A stretch of 64,000 nucleotides of DNA from Streptomyces sp. NBC_00569 (GTDB lineage Bacteria > Actinomycetota > Actinomycetes > Streptomycetales > Streptomycetaceae). Under the pieces are notes generated by a model that worked only from the letters and a program-made list of their open reading frames with translations, was not told the DNA's origin and ran no database searches. This document shows, piece after piece, positions 9,723 to 18,182 of the stretch. The position numbers and the translations under genes are program-made. The first letter of the stretch is position 1. Every line of letters starts with the position of its first letter. Location of the stretch: NCBI RefSeq assembly GCF_036345255.1, contig NZ_CP107783.1, positions 1,364,001 through 1,428,000 of the forward strand, in the 5' to 3' direction.

Positions 9723-10358
9723 CCTGCAGCGACGACTTTCCGAGCCCCACAAGATAGGATGAGTTTCCGCATGGCACAGGACGCTCCTCATGCAGCCACT
9801 GCCCAGCCGCCCGGATCCCGGACGCAACGGGCCGTTCAACGCCGCGTTCAGGGCTGCCAAAGAGCAGCGTGTCATGTTCATCTCAGTCGAGCGCCAAGGC
9901 CCGCCCCGATTCCTCCGCCGGGCTCGTCTACTTGGTGCTGCACGACGTGGACAGCAAGCCCAGGGCCCGCGGACTGGCGGCAGCCCCGCACACCGCCCTC
10001 TACGGCGACCTCGAACCCCTGGCCCGCGCCGTGCCCAGACGCCCTGACGACACATCCGCTCATCAGGCAGTGAGACCCATCTCGCGCTTTCAGAACAGCT
10101 GAAGACCGGTCCTGAGGGACTATATGGTGGCCCCCAGAATTTGGGTGCGAGGGAAGCCGGAGCCGCACAGTTTGGGGTATGTCGCAGGCTGTGAGTCCTG
10201 CGGTTCGGCAGCGCAGCCGCGGGATGTTGTTCCCCTCATCTGGACGGCCGGTCACGGGCCCGCAGGCCCCGTCAAGCCCCTTCACACCTCCGGAGGAGGC
10301 GGGGGCAAGGGGTGGACATGGACCGTTTCCTCATCGCGCTGCCTTCGTTGCCTCGAGC
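9723..10358. other. No assignable gene
   Basis: Short open frames exist, but none has a good ribosome site. A plus-frame fragment around 9915-10060 reads SAGLVYLVLHDVDSKPRARG and onward, which looks protein-like but was not recognised. It may be a remnant of a gene lost next to the transposase. Confidence 0.35.
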
Positions 10359-10652
10359 ATGGAACCGGACGAAGACGCGGGCGGCATTCTGGGAACTACC
10401 GTTCCTGCCGCCCTGCTAGATGCGTACTGGATGATGGCCGACTCCCCCGCTCGAGCGGACCAGCAACGCCGGCCAGTGCGGACAATCGATGCGCCGTGGA
10501 CAGCGGGGACAGCACTTTCCGCAGGCGACGGCAGGGAATGTCCGCGCCCTTCCGCCGCCCGCGGGCGATGGGCCGTGCGGGTCCTGATACTGGCGGTGTC
10601 CGCCGGCGCGATCATCGCTGCGGCCTGGGCAACGGCCTTTGCTGGTGGCTGA
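10359..10652 (+). CDS. Small protein with C-terminal membrane segment, unknown function
   Basis: 97 residues from the ATG at 10359. The first 70 are hydrophilic. Residues about 73-95 form one hydrophobic segment (WAVRVLILAVSAGAIIAAAW), consistent with a tail-anchored membrane protein. The ribosome site is weak and the surrounding region is degraded, so this may not be expressed. No family was recognised. Confidence 0.4.
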   Translation: MEPDEDAGGILGTTVPAALLDAYWMMADSPARADQQRRPVRTIDAPWTAGTALSAGDGRECPRPSAARGRWAVRVLILAVSAGAIIAAAWATAFAGG

Positions 10653-10868
10653 CGTTCCCAGTCGCCTCCGGCGCGGAGCCGCAGGCTGTCTCGCGGGGTT
10701 CCCTGGCGCACATTCCGCAAAGCAGCCCCCACCCGAGCCTCGCAAGAAGGCGGGGACGCACACGGCATCCCCGGCAAGGGCTCACAGTGACTGACGGCAG
10801 CTCCGCCGCTGCGGCACCAACTCCGCGATGATGGGCTCGGGTGGGGAAGGTCAGGCCAAGTTGATGTT

Positions 10869-11400
10869 CTCCGCTGATCAACCTCGAATTTGACCAACGA
10901 ATCGAGGATTTCGACGCCGCCATCACCGCCTTCACCACCTACGCCAAACGCTGGGGCGGTGTCGAGCAACTGGTCGTCGCGGACAGCAGCTTCTACATCC
11001 AGCACCCCACCAAGCTCGAGGACACCGACCTCTACGCTCTCCTCGGCACCGACCCGCGGTTCGGGCTTCATCTTCTGGTCCTCATCGCTGTGATCGACGA
11101 ACTCGACCAGCTCAAGGAGTCGGGCAAGCAGCGGGCACGCTGGCGATCTGGCTACACCCTGGCCGTCCTGGACACTGTCTGTCCTGGACAACCGAGGGCG
11201 GGGCAGGCTCCATGCGGGCGAGCAGAGGGGAAGGGGGCCAACAGTTGAGGCGGTCTTCGATCCTCCCGGACATCCCCGTCTACCGGACGTCGATGACGAG
11301 ATCATCGATCGAGCGCTCGCCGTGCAGGGCGTGTCTGGCCGACCGGTCACGCTCCTCACGTATGACACGGGCCAAGCCCTGCGAGCCCGCACGGCCACTC
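10869..11400 (+). pseudogene. PIN-domain ribonuclease-like protein, truncated and frameshifted
   Basis: The first part reads VEQLVVADSSFYIQHPTKLE, LLVLIAVIDELDQLKESGKQ and RARWRSGYTLAVLD. In another frame from about 11241 come TVEAVFDPPGHPRLPDVDDE, IIDRALAVQGVSGRPV and LLTYDTGQALRA. These are the acidic motifs and spacing of a PIN nuclease (Asp in VADSS, DELD, DDE, YDTG). No start codon is left at the 5' end and there is a frameshift near 11160-11240. The 3' end is lost where IS630-like sequence begins at about 11400. Confidence 0.72.
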
Positions 11401-12340
11401 CATCATGGAGGTGTCACGGCTACTGAAAGTCGCACCGGACAGCGTTCGTACCTGGCGCCGACGCTTCCTCGAGCGCGGCCTGGACGGCTTGTGCGACGAG
11501 CCACGTCCGGGTGTCTCGCGGAAGATCAGCGACGCGGATGTCGAGCGGGTCATCGTCAAGACACTGCAGGAGACACCGAAGAACGCAACGCACTGGTCAA
11601 CCCGGTCAGAGCGGCGGCAACCGGGATGTCCCAGTCGGCCGTCTCGCGGATCTGGCAGGCGTTCGCCCTGGCCCCCCACCGGTCGCAGACCTTCAAGCTG
11701 TCCACGGATCCGCACTTCATCGACAAGGTCCGTGACGGCGTCGGCCTCTACCTGGATCCGCCGGAGAAGGCTGTGGTGCTGTGTGTGGACGAGAAATCAC
11801 AGATCCAGGCAACGGGACCGGTCCCAGCCGGTACTGCCGGGGGTGCCCGAACGCCGCAGTCACCACTACGTCCGATCCGGCACCACAACCCTGTTCGCCG
11901 CACTGGAGGTGGCCACCGGGAAAGTCATCGGCTCCCTGCACCGACGGCACCGGGCCACCGAGTTCAAGAAATTCCTGGCTAAGGTCGACAAGACAGTGCC
12001 GGCCACACTCGAGGTGCACCTGGTCCTCGACAACTACGCGACCCACAAGACACCCAGTGTGAAGAAGTGGCTACTGGCCCACCCGCGGTTCCACCTGCAC
12101 TTCACACCCACCAGCGCCTCATGGCTGAACCTGGTGGAGCGGTGGTTTGGCGAACTCACCCGGAAGAAACTCAAGCGTGGTGTTCACCGCTCCGTCCAGG
12201 CACTCGAACGCGACGTCCGCGCCTGGCTAGCCGACTGGAACAACCACCCCAAACCCTTCGTCTGGACGAAGGGTTGACGAGTTCCTCGACAAAGTCGCCG
12301 CCTACTGCCACCGAATCTCTGACTCAGGTCATTAGCGACA
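11400..12340 (+). mobile_element. IS630-family transposase remnant with three frameshifts
   Basis: From the ATG at 11405 an HTH part (EVSRLLKVAPDSVRTWRRRF) is followed by MSQSAVSRIWQAFALAPHRS, VVLCVDEKSQIQA, TLFAALEVATGKVIGSLHRR, LVLDNYATHK and WLNLVERWFGELTRKKL. These are the D, D and E of the IS630 catalytic triad. Frame changes occur near 11605 (one base lost), 11815 (one base gained) and 12270 (one base gained). After the last one the normal SDSGH end and TAG at 12335 can be read. The N-terminal part before the HTH is missing. It is inactive as sequenced. Confidence 0.8.
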
Positions 12341-13112
12341 CACGGGCTGTCTCCAAGAGATCCTGCGAATCACGGCGCGTGTCGACGGTGACGCCGCCCC
12401 GCGGGCGTCCGCCGGCCATCCCGGCGGCGCCGAGGCAGAAATGCACCCACATGTTGAACTGGATCTCCTTGGCCACCCGCAGCCGGCTGTAGAGGACGTC
12501 GGCCCAGCGGTCCCCCGCCCTCGACCATGCCTCGACGCCGAACTCCAGCACGTCGTCGTCGGCCCCGGCCCAGAACTGGATCTGCCCCGCCTCCAAGTGC
12601 CCACGAAGCGTGCCCAACCTGATCGAGAGCGCGTCGCGGTCGAGCACGCGGACAGGACCGTCCCAGGGGCCTGGCATCTGCACGCGGTACTCGTCGCCGG
12701 GACGTGCGGGGCTGCCCTGCTTGCCTCGCGTCCTGTGGAAGACCGCGACGGTCGACGGCGCCGGCCCGTTCAGATCCGCCGCCACTGCGTCGATCAGTTC
12801 CTCGGGACCCATCTCCGCGCTTTCGATTCGGACGCTGAAGCGCCGATGGAACATCGGGCCCACTCCATCGGCCAGCGGCTTGGTGAATTCATCGACGTGT
12901 GCCGCCGGCAGCGAAGGGGGCAGATCGCCGGCGTCGCCACTCCACTCGGTGCGGTGCAGCGCGGTAACCCGCCACATGTACTCCCAAGAAACCAGCAATA
13001 CCCCCATGGGGAAGCGCAGCAACGTGCCCAGCCGCCGCCTCGGCGACGGTTTGCGGAGCTGAGGTTGGCCATCGCGAGTGGCGCCACCGCTACTGTCGTT
13101 TTGTCCCGACAT
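12324..13112 (-). CDS. DUF1990/UPF0548-like protein
   Basis: 262 residues from the ATG at 13112. A basic, partly hydrophobic N-terminus (RFPMGVLLVSWEYMW) is followed by a domain with FHRRFSVRIESAEMGPEELI, VGDEY-like GDEYRVQMPGPWDGPVRVLD, then LGTLRGHLEAGQIQFWAG and FGVEAWSRAGDRW. The GHLEAGQI pattern matches DUF1990-type proteins, whose role is unknown. The last residues (ETARVSLMT) are read from the end of the IS630 remnant, so the original C-terminus has probably been replaced. A shorter start at a downstream ATG is possible. Confidence 0.65.
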   Translation of the reverse strand: MSGQNDSSGGATRDGQPQLRKPSPRRRLGTLLRFPMGVLLVSWEYMWRVTALHRTEWSGDAGDLPPSLPAAHVDEFTKPLADGVGPMFHRRFSVRIESAEMGPEELIDAVAADLNGPAPSTVAVFHRTRGKQGSPARPGDEYRVQMPGPWDGPVRVLDRDALSIRLGTLRGHLEAGQIQFWAGADDDVLEFGVEAWSRAGDRWADVLYSRLRVAKEIQFNMWVHFCLGAAGMAGGRPRGGVTVDTRRDSQDLLETARVSLMT

Positions 13113-13195
13113 TTCTCCATGACAGCACGAGGTGGGCGCCGCTTCGAGGCGCCGCCCGCGCGTCCTCGATGCTGATTCGGATTCAGGAGGGCTGA

Positions 13196-13438
13196 ATGGC
13201 GGACGTCGCACAGGTGATGCACCGATGGGGGTTGCGCAGTGCGCAACTGCACCTTGCCGCAATGGGCTCAGTGGGCCTGTGCACCGTCTTCTGGATGCGC
13301 GCCGCGAGCTTCGACCAGGACGGACGCGGCAACGCCGAGCGACGTGCCCTCTTCGTCGGCCTGTGGGCACCCACACTCTGGTTCATGGCGCAGTCACTGC
13401 GCGACCTCGACCAGGCCGTACACACCCCGCCTCGGTGA
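13196..13438 (+). CDS. Small membrane-associated protein, unknown function
   Basis: 80 residues beginning MADVAQVMHRWGLRSAQLHL. Two moderately hydrophobic segments lie at about 15-35 (LHLAAMGSVGLCTVFWM) and 50-66 (ALFVGLWAPTLWFMAQS). GGAGG lies eight bases upstream of the ATG. It ends seven bases before the next gene, so the two form an operon. No family was recognised. Confidence 0.6.
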   Translation: MADVAQVMHRWGLRSAQLHLAAMGSVGLCTVFWMRAASFDQDGRGNAERRALFVGLWAPTLWFMAQSLRDLDQAVHTPPR

Positions 13439-13445
13439 GGCACAC

Positions 13446-14228
13446 ATGCTGCGCGAGCGACGGCTCCACCGAGCGAAGGCCGTGGCCCACCTGCGTGAAT
13501 TGGCCGACCGTCAGGTCAACTACGAGCCTCTGCCCGAGAGTCGCAGCCTCCCCACCCGGGAGTCGTGCTGGAGCCTCGACTCCCTGCGCCACCCGATCGC
13601 CTGCGAACCCGCCGGCGACCCGCAACAGGGCGGGGCCTGGGAGATCGCCTGCCGCCTGGTCCGCGACTACCAGTTCGCTGATCCGGCCATTCTGCGCGCC
13701 ATCTACAGCGCCGACGACACACTGCTGGGCCGCGACATGCTCCTGGAAGGCCGGTTCGCCGGGCTCCGCTTCGACATGGGCGTACGAGTGACCTTCGTGA
13801 TCGATGAGACGCGCGGCTGTGGCGGGTCGGAATCGCGCGTGTGGGGCTGGTCTTATCAGACGCTGCAAGGCCACCTGGAACAGGGGGAACTCACCTACGA
13901 AGTCGTCAAGCGACTGCGGACCGGCGCGGTGGAGTTCTGTATTTGCGGCTACTCGCGGCGAGCGCCGCTGGCCAACCCCCTGATCCACGCCGGATTCGCG
14001 GCCTTCGGACGCCCCACCCAGCAACGCTTCTACCGCGCGAGCGCACGACAGCTGCAGCACCTGACGCACGCGGAGCTCCAAGGCGCCGCCCCGCTGGCAC
14101 CCAAAACCCTCCCGGGCTACGACAGCGTCATCATCGCCCCTAACACGTGGGCGAACACATCCTCCGCTGAAGCAGCGGACCAACACGCTCTCTTGGGCTG
14201 CGGCGTGCCGAACTCATCGGTGATCTGA
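13446..14228 (+). CDS. DUF1990 family protein
   Basis: 260 residues. Residues 55-200 show the DUF1990 layout: a hydrophobic/aromatic strand set, VRVTFVIDETRG, WGWSYQTLQGHLEQGELTYE and VEFCICGYSRRAPLANPLIH, with a C-terminal RPTQQRFYRASAR-like helix. The family has an SRPBCC-like fold and no assigned biochemical activity. It follows the small membrane gene directly. A second DUF1990-like gene is nearby on the other strand (12324-13112). Confidence 0.7.
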   Translation: MLRERRLHRAKAVAHLRELADRQVNYEPLPESRSLPTRESCWSLDSLRHPIACEPAGDPQQGGAWEIACRLVRDYQFADPAILRAIYSADDTLLGRDMLLEGRFAGLRFDMGVRVTFVIDETRGCGGSESRVWGWSYQTLQGHLEQGELTYEVVKRLRTGAVEFCICGYSRRAPLANPLIHAGFAAFGRPTQQRFYRASARQLQHLTHAELQGAAPLAPKTLPGYDSVIIAPNTWANTSSAEAADQHALLGCGVPNSSVI

Positions 14229-14439
14229 CCGTGCATCATACACTGCAGCAGAACGTGCACGCCCTGCTCATGGGCGAGCCGAACCGTTCCTGCAACGCCC
14301 GCGAGCGTGCGCCTTGTCAGTCGCCTGCTGCTTCTTCATCAAATCGTCCGAGACGGCTGCCACGCCACCACAAACGCTGTGTGCGGCACGTCATGCGCTC
14401 CGCGCTCCTACGAAGATCACGACCAGTTCGTCGAGCTTC
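14229..14439. other. Convergent intergenic region
   Basis: It lies between two convergent genes. No coding potential or strong hairpin was recognised. Confidence 0.35.
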
Positions 14440-14826
14440 CTAGCTTTCCCTGCGTGTGCCGGGTGGGTCCTGGGGGTCCACCCCACTCGACGCGGAGGCG
14501 TCCCTGGTTCCGCTGGGACGCTGCGAGCGGCCTCTGCGACCGGTGTCGTGCATACCCTTTTCGCCTGAGCCCTTGCTCTGCTGTTCGCCGCGGCGGCCGG
14601 TGCTCTTGGCGGTGTTGCCTGGGACGCTTTTCGATTCTTCCTTGGAGACTTTCCTGCCAGGCCCCTTCTCGGGGGCGTGTTCCTTCGGGTGGAAGGAACG
14701 GTGGGCGCTCGGATTCTCTTGTTGACGAGTCTCGTCCACATCCGGCGACCAGCCGTGCTGAGTGCCCTTGTGTCGACTCGGCCCCTCTCCGTGTGAGGGC
14801 TCGGACGGCTTCGGCTGCTTGGGCAT
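14440..14826 (-). CDS. Hydrophilic, disordered stress-type protein
   Basis: 128 residues with almost no hydrophobic amino acids, rich in Gly, Ser, Lys, Glu, Pro and Arg. Blocks include PSEPSHGEGPSRHKGTQHGW, SVPGNTAKSTGRRGEQ and RSQRPSGTRDASASSGVDPQ. The ATG at 14826 follows AGGTAGAGGT. The composition resembles hydrophilin or desiccation proteins. Similar small proteins occur in Streptomyces, but no family name can be given from sequence alone. Its setting next to DUF6131 and Asp23 genes fits general stress. Confidence 0.6.
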   Translation of the reverse strand: MPKQPKPSEPSHGEGPSRHKGTQHGWSPDVDETRQQENPSAHRSFHPKEHAPEKGPGRKVSKEESKSVPGNTAKSTGRRGEQQSKGSGEKGMHDTGRRGRSQRPSGTRDASASSGVDPQDPPGTRRES

Positions 14827-15277
14827 GACCTCTACCTGCCTGTCCTGTGCGGGTGCCTGCACACGCCTTGCGGGTGGTGTCCAATTCTCCCATCCACGGC
14901 TGGAGCGGTCATATCGGGCACACAGATGACGCTGAGAGGTGCCCAAGGGAGAGACCGTCTCGCTGACCGACGGTGGCGGCAGCCGCTCTGCCTGCTTCCG
15001 GAGGTATTCACAGTGAGCAGACCGCTGCTGCCAGCCAAATGGGCTCCGATCGCCGCCGCGCATTCACCGGCTCCCATGACAACTGCAGCGCGGACGGCCC
15101 TGGACCCGGCCTGTGGAGTGCGCCCGTCAGGCCTTGGGCGGGCAGCTCACCCGAAGGCGCCACCACGAAGTGAAGCAGCAACGCGGCGGGCCTTCAGCCG
15201 GCTCTGCCAGCCCCGCTTTCCCTCCTGGCCTGGAAGGTTCACAGTTGAGATAGCACCATGCCTCATTGGAGGACGCC
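14827..15277. other. Divergent promoter region between disordered protein and DUF6131 gene
   Basis: About 450 bases lie between divergent small genes. No gene was accepted here. Ribosome sites are seen at both ends (AGAGG on minus, GGAGGA on plus). A stress sigma promoter would be expected, but no consensus was recognised with confidence. Confidence 0.4.
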
Positions 15278-15433
15278 ATGATCATTCTCGGAGTGATTCT
15301 GCTGGTTGTCGGGTTCTTGACCGGCCTCTCGATCCTGTGGACCATCGGCATCATCGTGCTCGTCATCGGCGCCATTCTGTGGATCCTGGGCGCCATGGGC
15401 CACGCCGTCGCAGGACGACGCCACTATTGGTAG
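15278..15433 (+). CDS. DUF6131-type small hydrophobic protein
   Basis: 51 residues consisting of two hydrophobic segments (IILGVILLVVGFLTGLSIL and IIVLVIGAILWILGAMGHAV) and a GRRHYW tail. GGAGGA lies six bases upstream of the ATG. It is a membrane peptide of a family common in actinobacteria and of unknown role. It is the intact counterpart of the broken copy at the start of the window. Confidence 0.75.
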   Translation: MIILGVILLVVGFLTGLSILWTIGIIVLVIGAILWILGAMGHAVAGRRHYW

Positions 15434-15496
15434 CCGGGGCCCGTGGATGGGAGAGCCACCCATCCGCGGGCCTTCGCTGCACCCGATGATCGCGCC

Positions 15497-16105
15497 TTAC
15501 TCGGCGCGGCGCGCCTTGTGCCTTCCCACGTCCAGCCGTGCCCGGGTGGGCAGGTGGGTCAACCCGGTGCAGTCGCGTACACGTGCCACGGGGCCGTGGC
15601 ACAGCGCCTGTAGGACGGGGGCGGGCGTGCCGTGATCCGTCAGCGTGAGGGCCACGTGGAGGCAGGGGCGCGCCGCCCGTCCGGTGACATGGGCGCTCGC
15701 CTGCTCGACGCCGGGCAGGGCACGCGCTTCGGCGGTGACCACATTACTGAGGGCGCGGCCCCGCAGTTCGACGCTTTCTGGTGGAGGCGTGCCGCCCAGG
15801 TGCACTGAAGCGGGGCGACGGCGGCGCAGCTGCGCGAGCAGCCAGAGCAGGGCGAAAACGGCGGCCAGAACCAGGCCGGCGATGACGGCGGGCCACCACC
15901 ACCAGCCCTGGTCGCTCCACCCGATGCGGTCGGCGTTGCTGAGTAGGACGTCGTGAGGCGTGGTCAGGGGCCAGCCGGCGGGCGCGGCCAGGTGAAGCTG
16001 GCGGTAGAGGTCGAGGCCTGCGGTGAGGATCAGCAGACCGCCGCCCAGCAGCACCAGGCCACTGAGGGCCATGAGGAGACGGTTGAGTGTGGATCGGCCG
16101 TTCAT
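15497..16105 (-). CDS. amaP: Alkaline shock response membrane anchor protein AmaP
   Basis: 202 residues. Two membrane segments (about 8-28, LLMALSGLVLLGGGLLILTA, and about 68-92) flank a short extracytoplasmic loop. A cytoplasmic Asp23-like part follows (ELRGRALSNVVTAEARALPG, CLHVALTLTDHG). This is the AmaP arrangement, a membrane anchor for Asp23 proteins. It is last in a minus-strand operon after DUF6286 and two Asp23 genes, with a gap of 20 bases from the previous stop. It probably tethers the Asp23 proteins to the cell membrane. Confidence 0.82.
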   Translation of the reverse strand: MNGRSTLNRLLMALSGLVLLGGGLLILTAGLDLYRQLHLAAPAGWPLTTPHDVLLSNADRIGWSDQGWWWWPAVIAGLVLAAVFALLWLLAQLRRRRPASVHLGGTPPPESVELRGRALSNVVTAEARALPGVEQASAHVTGRAARPCLHVALTLTDHGTPAPVLQALCHGPVARVRDCTGLTHLPTRARLDVGRHKARRAE

Positions 16106-16125
16106 GGCGCGCTCCCGGGGTGAGG

Positions 16126-16806
16126 TCAACGAGTGCGGTGTCGTAGGCGGATCGCCAGCCGCGGGGTGTGCGCCACAGCGAGCTGACGGCACTGGTCCTG
16201 CAAGGCCTGGATGAGGTCGTCGCGGACGGTGGCGGGGTCGCGGAAGCGGACGTCCGCGCGGGTCGTGACGCGGCGGCGTCCGACCCGGACCCGGGCACCG
16301 CTGATGCCGGGGACGCGCATCGCGGCGTCGCGCAACACCAGGGCGGCACCCCTGCGGTCCAGCCAGGCCCCCATGTCGGAACAGCCATCGGGTGCCCGAA
16401 GCGGCAGCAGCCGGCGCAGGCCGGGGGTGAGGCCGAGGATGAGCAGCCACAGGCCGAGGATGACGGCGACGGCGCCCGCGACCAGCAGCCAAGGGTCGTC
16501 GACCGGGCGCGTGGCCAGCTCGTGGGCGAGGCGGATGCGCCATGCCCCGGCCCGATGTCCGGCGCGCACTGCGATCACGTCGTACAGCAGCACCCCGGCG
16601 GCACAGAGCGTCACCAGGGCGACCAGGGCGGCCGGGATGCGGCGTGCGGACCACAGTCGGGGCGACCTCGCCCCCCAGCCGTCATACGGCAGCGGGTGGC
16701 TCGTCGCGGGAGCGCGGATGTCAGGCTGGCCTGTCTCAGCAGCCTCCTTGGCCGAGGGCGTCTGCTCATCGTGAGCAGGCGGGGCGGGCCCGGATGGGAG
16801 GGTCAT
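16126..16806 (-). CDS. DUF6286-type membrane protein of the Asp23 locus
   Basis: 226 residues with a hydrophilic Pro/Ala-rich start. Two membrane segments follow (about 60-80, IPAALVALVTLCAAGVLLYD, and about 105-125, LLVAGAVAVILGLWLLILGL). The cytoplasmic tail is Asp23-like (GISGARVRVGRRRVTTRADV). The topology is similar to AmaP. In Streptomyces such a gene regularly lies between asp23 and amaP. Function is unknown; it may be a second anchor. Confidence 0.75.
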   Translation of the reverse strand: MTLPSGPAPPAHDEQTPSAKEAAETGQPDIRAPATSHPLPYDGWGARSPRLWSARRIPAALVALVTLCAAGVLLYDVIAVRAGHRAGAWRIRLAHELATRPVDDPWLLVAGAVAVILGLWLLILGLTPGLRRLLPLRAPDGCSDMGAWLDRRGAALVLRDAAMRVPGISGARVRVGRRRVTTRADVRFRDPATVRDDLIQALQDQCRQLAVAHTPRLAIRLRHRTR

Positions 16807-16888
16807 GGTGGCCGTCCTTCGTCGTTGGTGTGAGGATCGGCAGGGCTGATGGTCGGCCTGTAGGGCAGCGCTGCGGCGGTGAGCGAGA

Positions 16889-17296
16889 TCAGCGGACGCG
16901 AGCCGACCGGCCCGCGACGACCAGACGCCGCACGGTCAGCATCACCTCGCTGATGTCCAGGCCGGTCAGTTGGGCCACCCGTTCGGCGACCTCACGCTGC
17001 AGTTGCCCGCAGGTGGCGGCGATGTCAGTGGGGTAGGGAAGGTCCACCGTCAGCGCCAGCTGTGCCGTCCCGTCGTACGTGGTCGTGCGAACGCCGGATG
17101 CAGTCAGCGCCGCATGCGCATGTGACGGGTGGGTGAGCCGGTGCAGGGCTGTGCTCGCCACCCGTGCGGCGATGCGGGCCACGACCCGGTCGGGTATCAC
17201 TGTCGCGCCGCGCTCGGCAGGCGGCAGAGGATTCTCGGCGTCGTACCCGCCGTGGGGGCTCTCAGCTGATCCGTCGCTGCGGGTGGTGGTGCTCAC
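16889..17296 (-). CDS. Asp23/Gls24 family envelope stress protein
   Basis: 135 residues from the GTG at 17296, which overlaps the preceding stop by four bases (GTGA). The core has RGATVIPDRVVARIAARVAS, LALTVDLPYPTDIAATCGQL and VAQLTGLDISEVMLTVRRLV, the pattern of Asp23/Gls24 domains. It is cytoplasmic and probably membrane-tethered by AmaP. An upstream in-frame start at 17491 would read through the neighbouring gene and is rejected. Confidence 0.8.
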   Translation of the reverse strand: MSTTTRSDGSAESPHGGYDAENPLPPAERGATVIPDRVVARIAARVASTALHRLTHPSHAHAALTASGVRTTTYDGTAQLALTVDLPYPTDIAATCGQLQREVAERVAQLTGLDISEVMLTVRRLVVAGRSARVR

Positions 17297-17484
17297 TGTT
17301 GCCGCCGGGTGGACAGGTCTCGCTGCCGCCGGGTGAACACGTCGGCGTCGCCCTGCAGGACGAGACCGACGACCAAGCCCACCGCGCCCAGGACCGCTAC
17401 CAGGAGGAAGGCCCAGAAACCGCCGAAGTAGCCGGCGAATCCCAGTGCCATTCCGGCTGCCAGACCCACTGTTGCTGTATTCAT
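17293..17484 (-). CDS. Small membrane protein of the Asp23 locus
   Basis: 63 residues. Nearly the whole N-terminal two thirds is hydrophobic, with a hinge at FGGF: VGLAAGMALGFAGYF, then WAFLLVAVLGAVGLVVGLVL. An Arg/Gln-rich tail follows. The reading GTG-ATG leaves the start at 17487 or 17484. It is coupled to the following Asp23 gene. DUF2273-like proteins occupy this place in other asp23 operons, but the family was not confirmed here. Confidence 0.68.
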   Translation of the reverse strand: MNTATVGLAAGMALGFAGYFGGFWAFLLVAVLGAVGLVVGLVLQGDADVFTRRQRDLSTRRQQ

Positions 17485-17546
17485 CACTCACGCACCTGTC
17501 TCACGCCGGTGTTCGATCGAAGAGGAACTCCGCCCGCTGCCGGAAG

Positions 17547-18035
17547 TCATTGGACGCGGCCTTCGGCCGGTTCGGTGTCGTCTTCGTCGTCGGGCAGGTT
17601 TACGTCGTCGATGACGAGGTTCACCTCGATGACCTCCAGGCCGGTCATGCGTTCCACGGCGGAGATGACGTTGACGCGGACCTCTGCTGCCACATCGACG
17701 ATGGGGTAGCCGTACTCGACGACGACATCGATGTCGAGTGCGGCCTGGCGTTCGCCCACCTCGACTTTCACGCCGCGGCCGACGCCACCGGCGTCTGCGC
17801 CGGGGACGCGTTCGCGCACGGCTCCGAACGCACGGGTCATGCCCGCGCCGAGGTTGTGGACACCGGGTACCTCGCGGGCAGCCGTCCCCGCGATCTTGGT
17901 CACGACGCCGTCGGCGATGGTGGTCTTGCCCCGCGTTTCGGGGGATGTGCCCGCGCCAGTCGGCCCCTTCAGCATGGTCGCCGTCCCGGGAGAGCCGTCC
18001 TGTCCGGTGGAGGGACGGTCGGTGGTGTCCGTCAT
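17547..18035 (-). CDS. Asp23/Gls24 family envelope stress protein (operon lead gene)
   Basis: 162 residues. After a hydrophilic 40-residue start comes the Asp23 domain: GKTTIADGVVTKIAGTAARE, VKVEVGERQAALDIDVVVEY, GYPIVDVAAEVRVNVISAVE and GLEVIEVNLVIDDVNLPDDE. This is the best match to classical Asp23 in the window and the first gene of the minus-strand operon. It is transcribed away from the ECF sigma factor gene. A role in cell envelope homeostasis is inferred from the family. Confidence 0.85.
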   Translation of the reverse strand: MTDTTDRPSTGQDGSPGTATMLKGPTGAGTSPETRGKTTIADGVVTKIAGTAAREVPGVHNLGAGMTRAFGAVRERVPGADAGGVGRGVKVEVGERQAALDIDVVVEYGYPIVDVAAEVRVNVISAVERMTGLEVIEVNLVIDDVNLPDDEDDTEPAEGRVQ

Positions 18036-18182
18036 GGCAGTCGCCTCGATCAGTCGCTGCGGGCACCGGCACGATGCCCGTCAAGGATGGGACACACCCG
18101 ACAGGCAAATCGTCACACATTTCCACGAACCGGCATCACATCCCTCAGGCCGGGCACAACACCGCAGGGAGGAGGTGCGGTC
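18036..18182. promoter_or_regulatory. Divergent control region of Asp23 operon and sigma factor operon
   Basis: These 147 bases separate the divergent Asp23 and sigma genes. They contain an interrupted inverted repeat (GGGCA, nine bases, TGCCC at about 18085-18104) and a GAACCGG element at about 18126 that resembles an ECF-type -35. GGAGG precedes the sigma start. The arrangement suggests that the encoded sigma factor drives one or both operons, but no promoter was defined with certainty. Confidence 0.4.
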
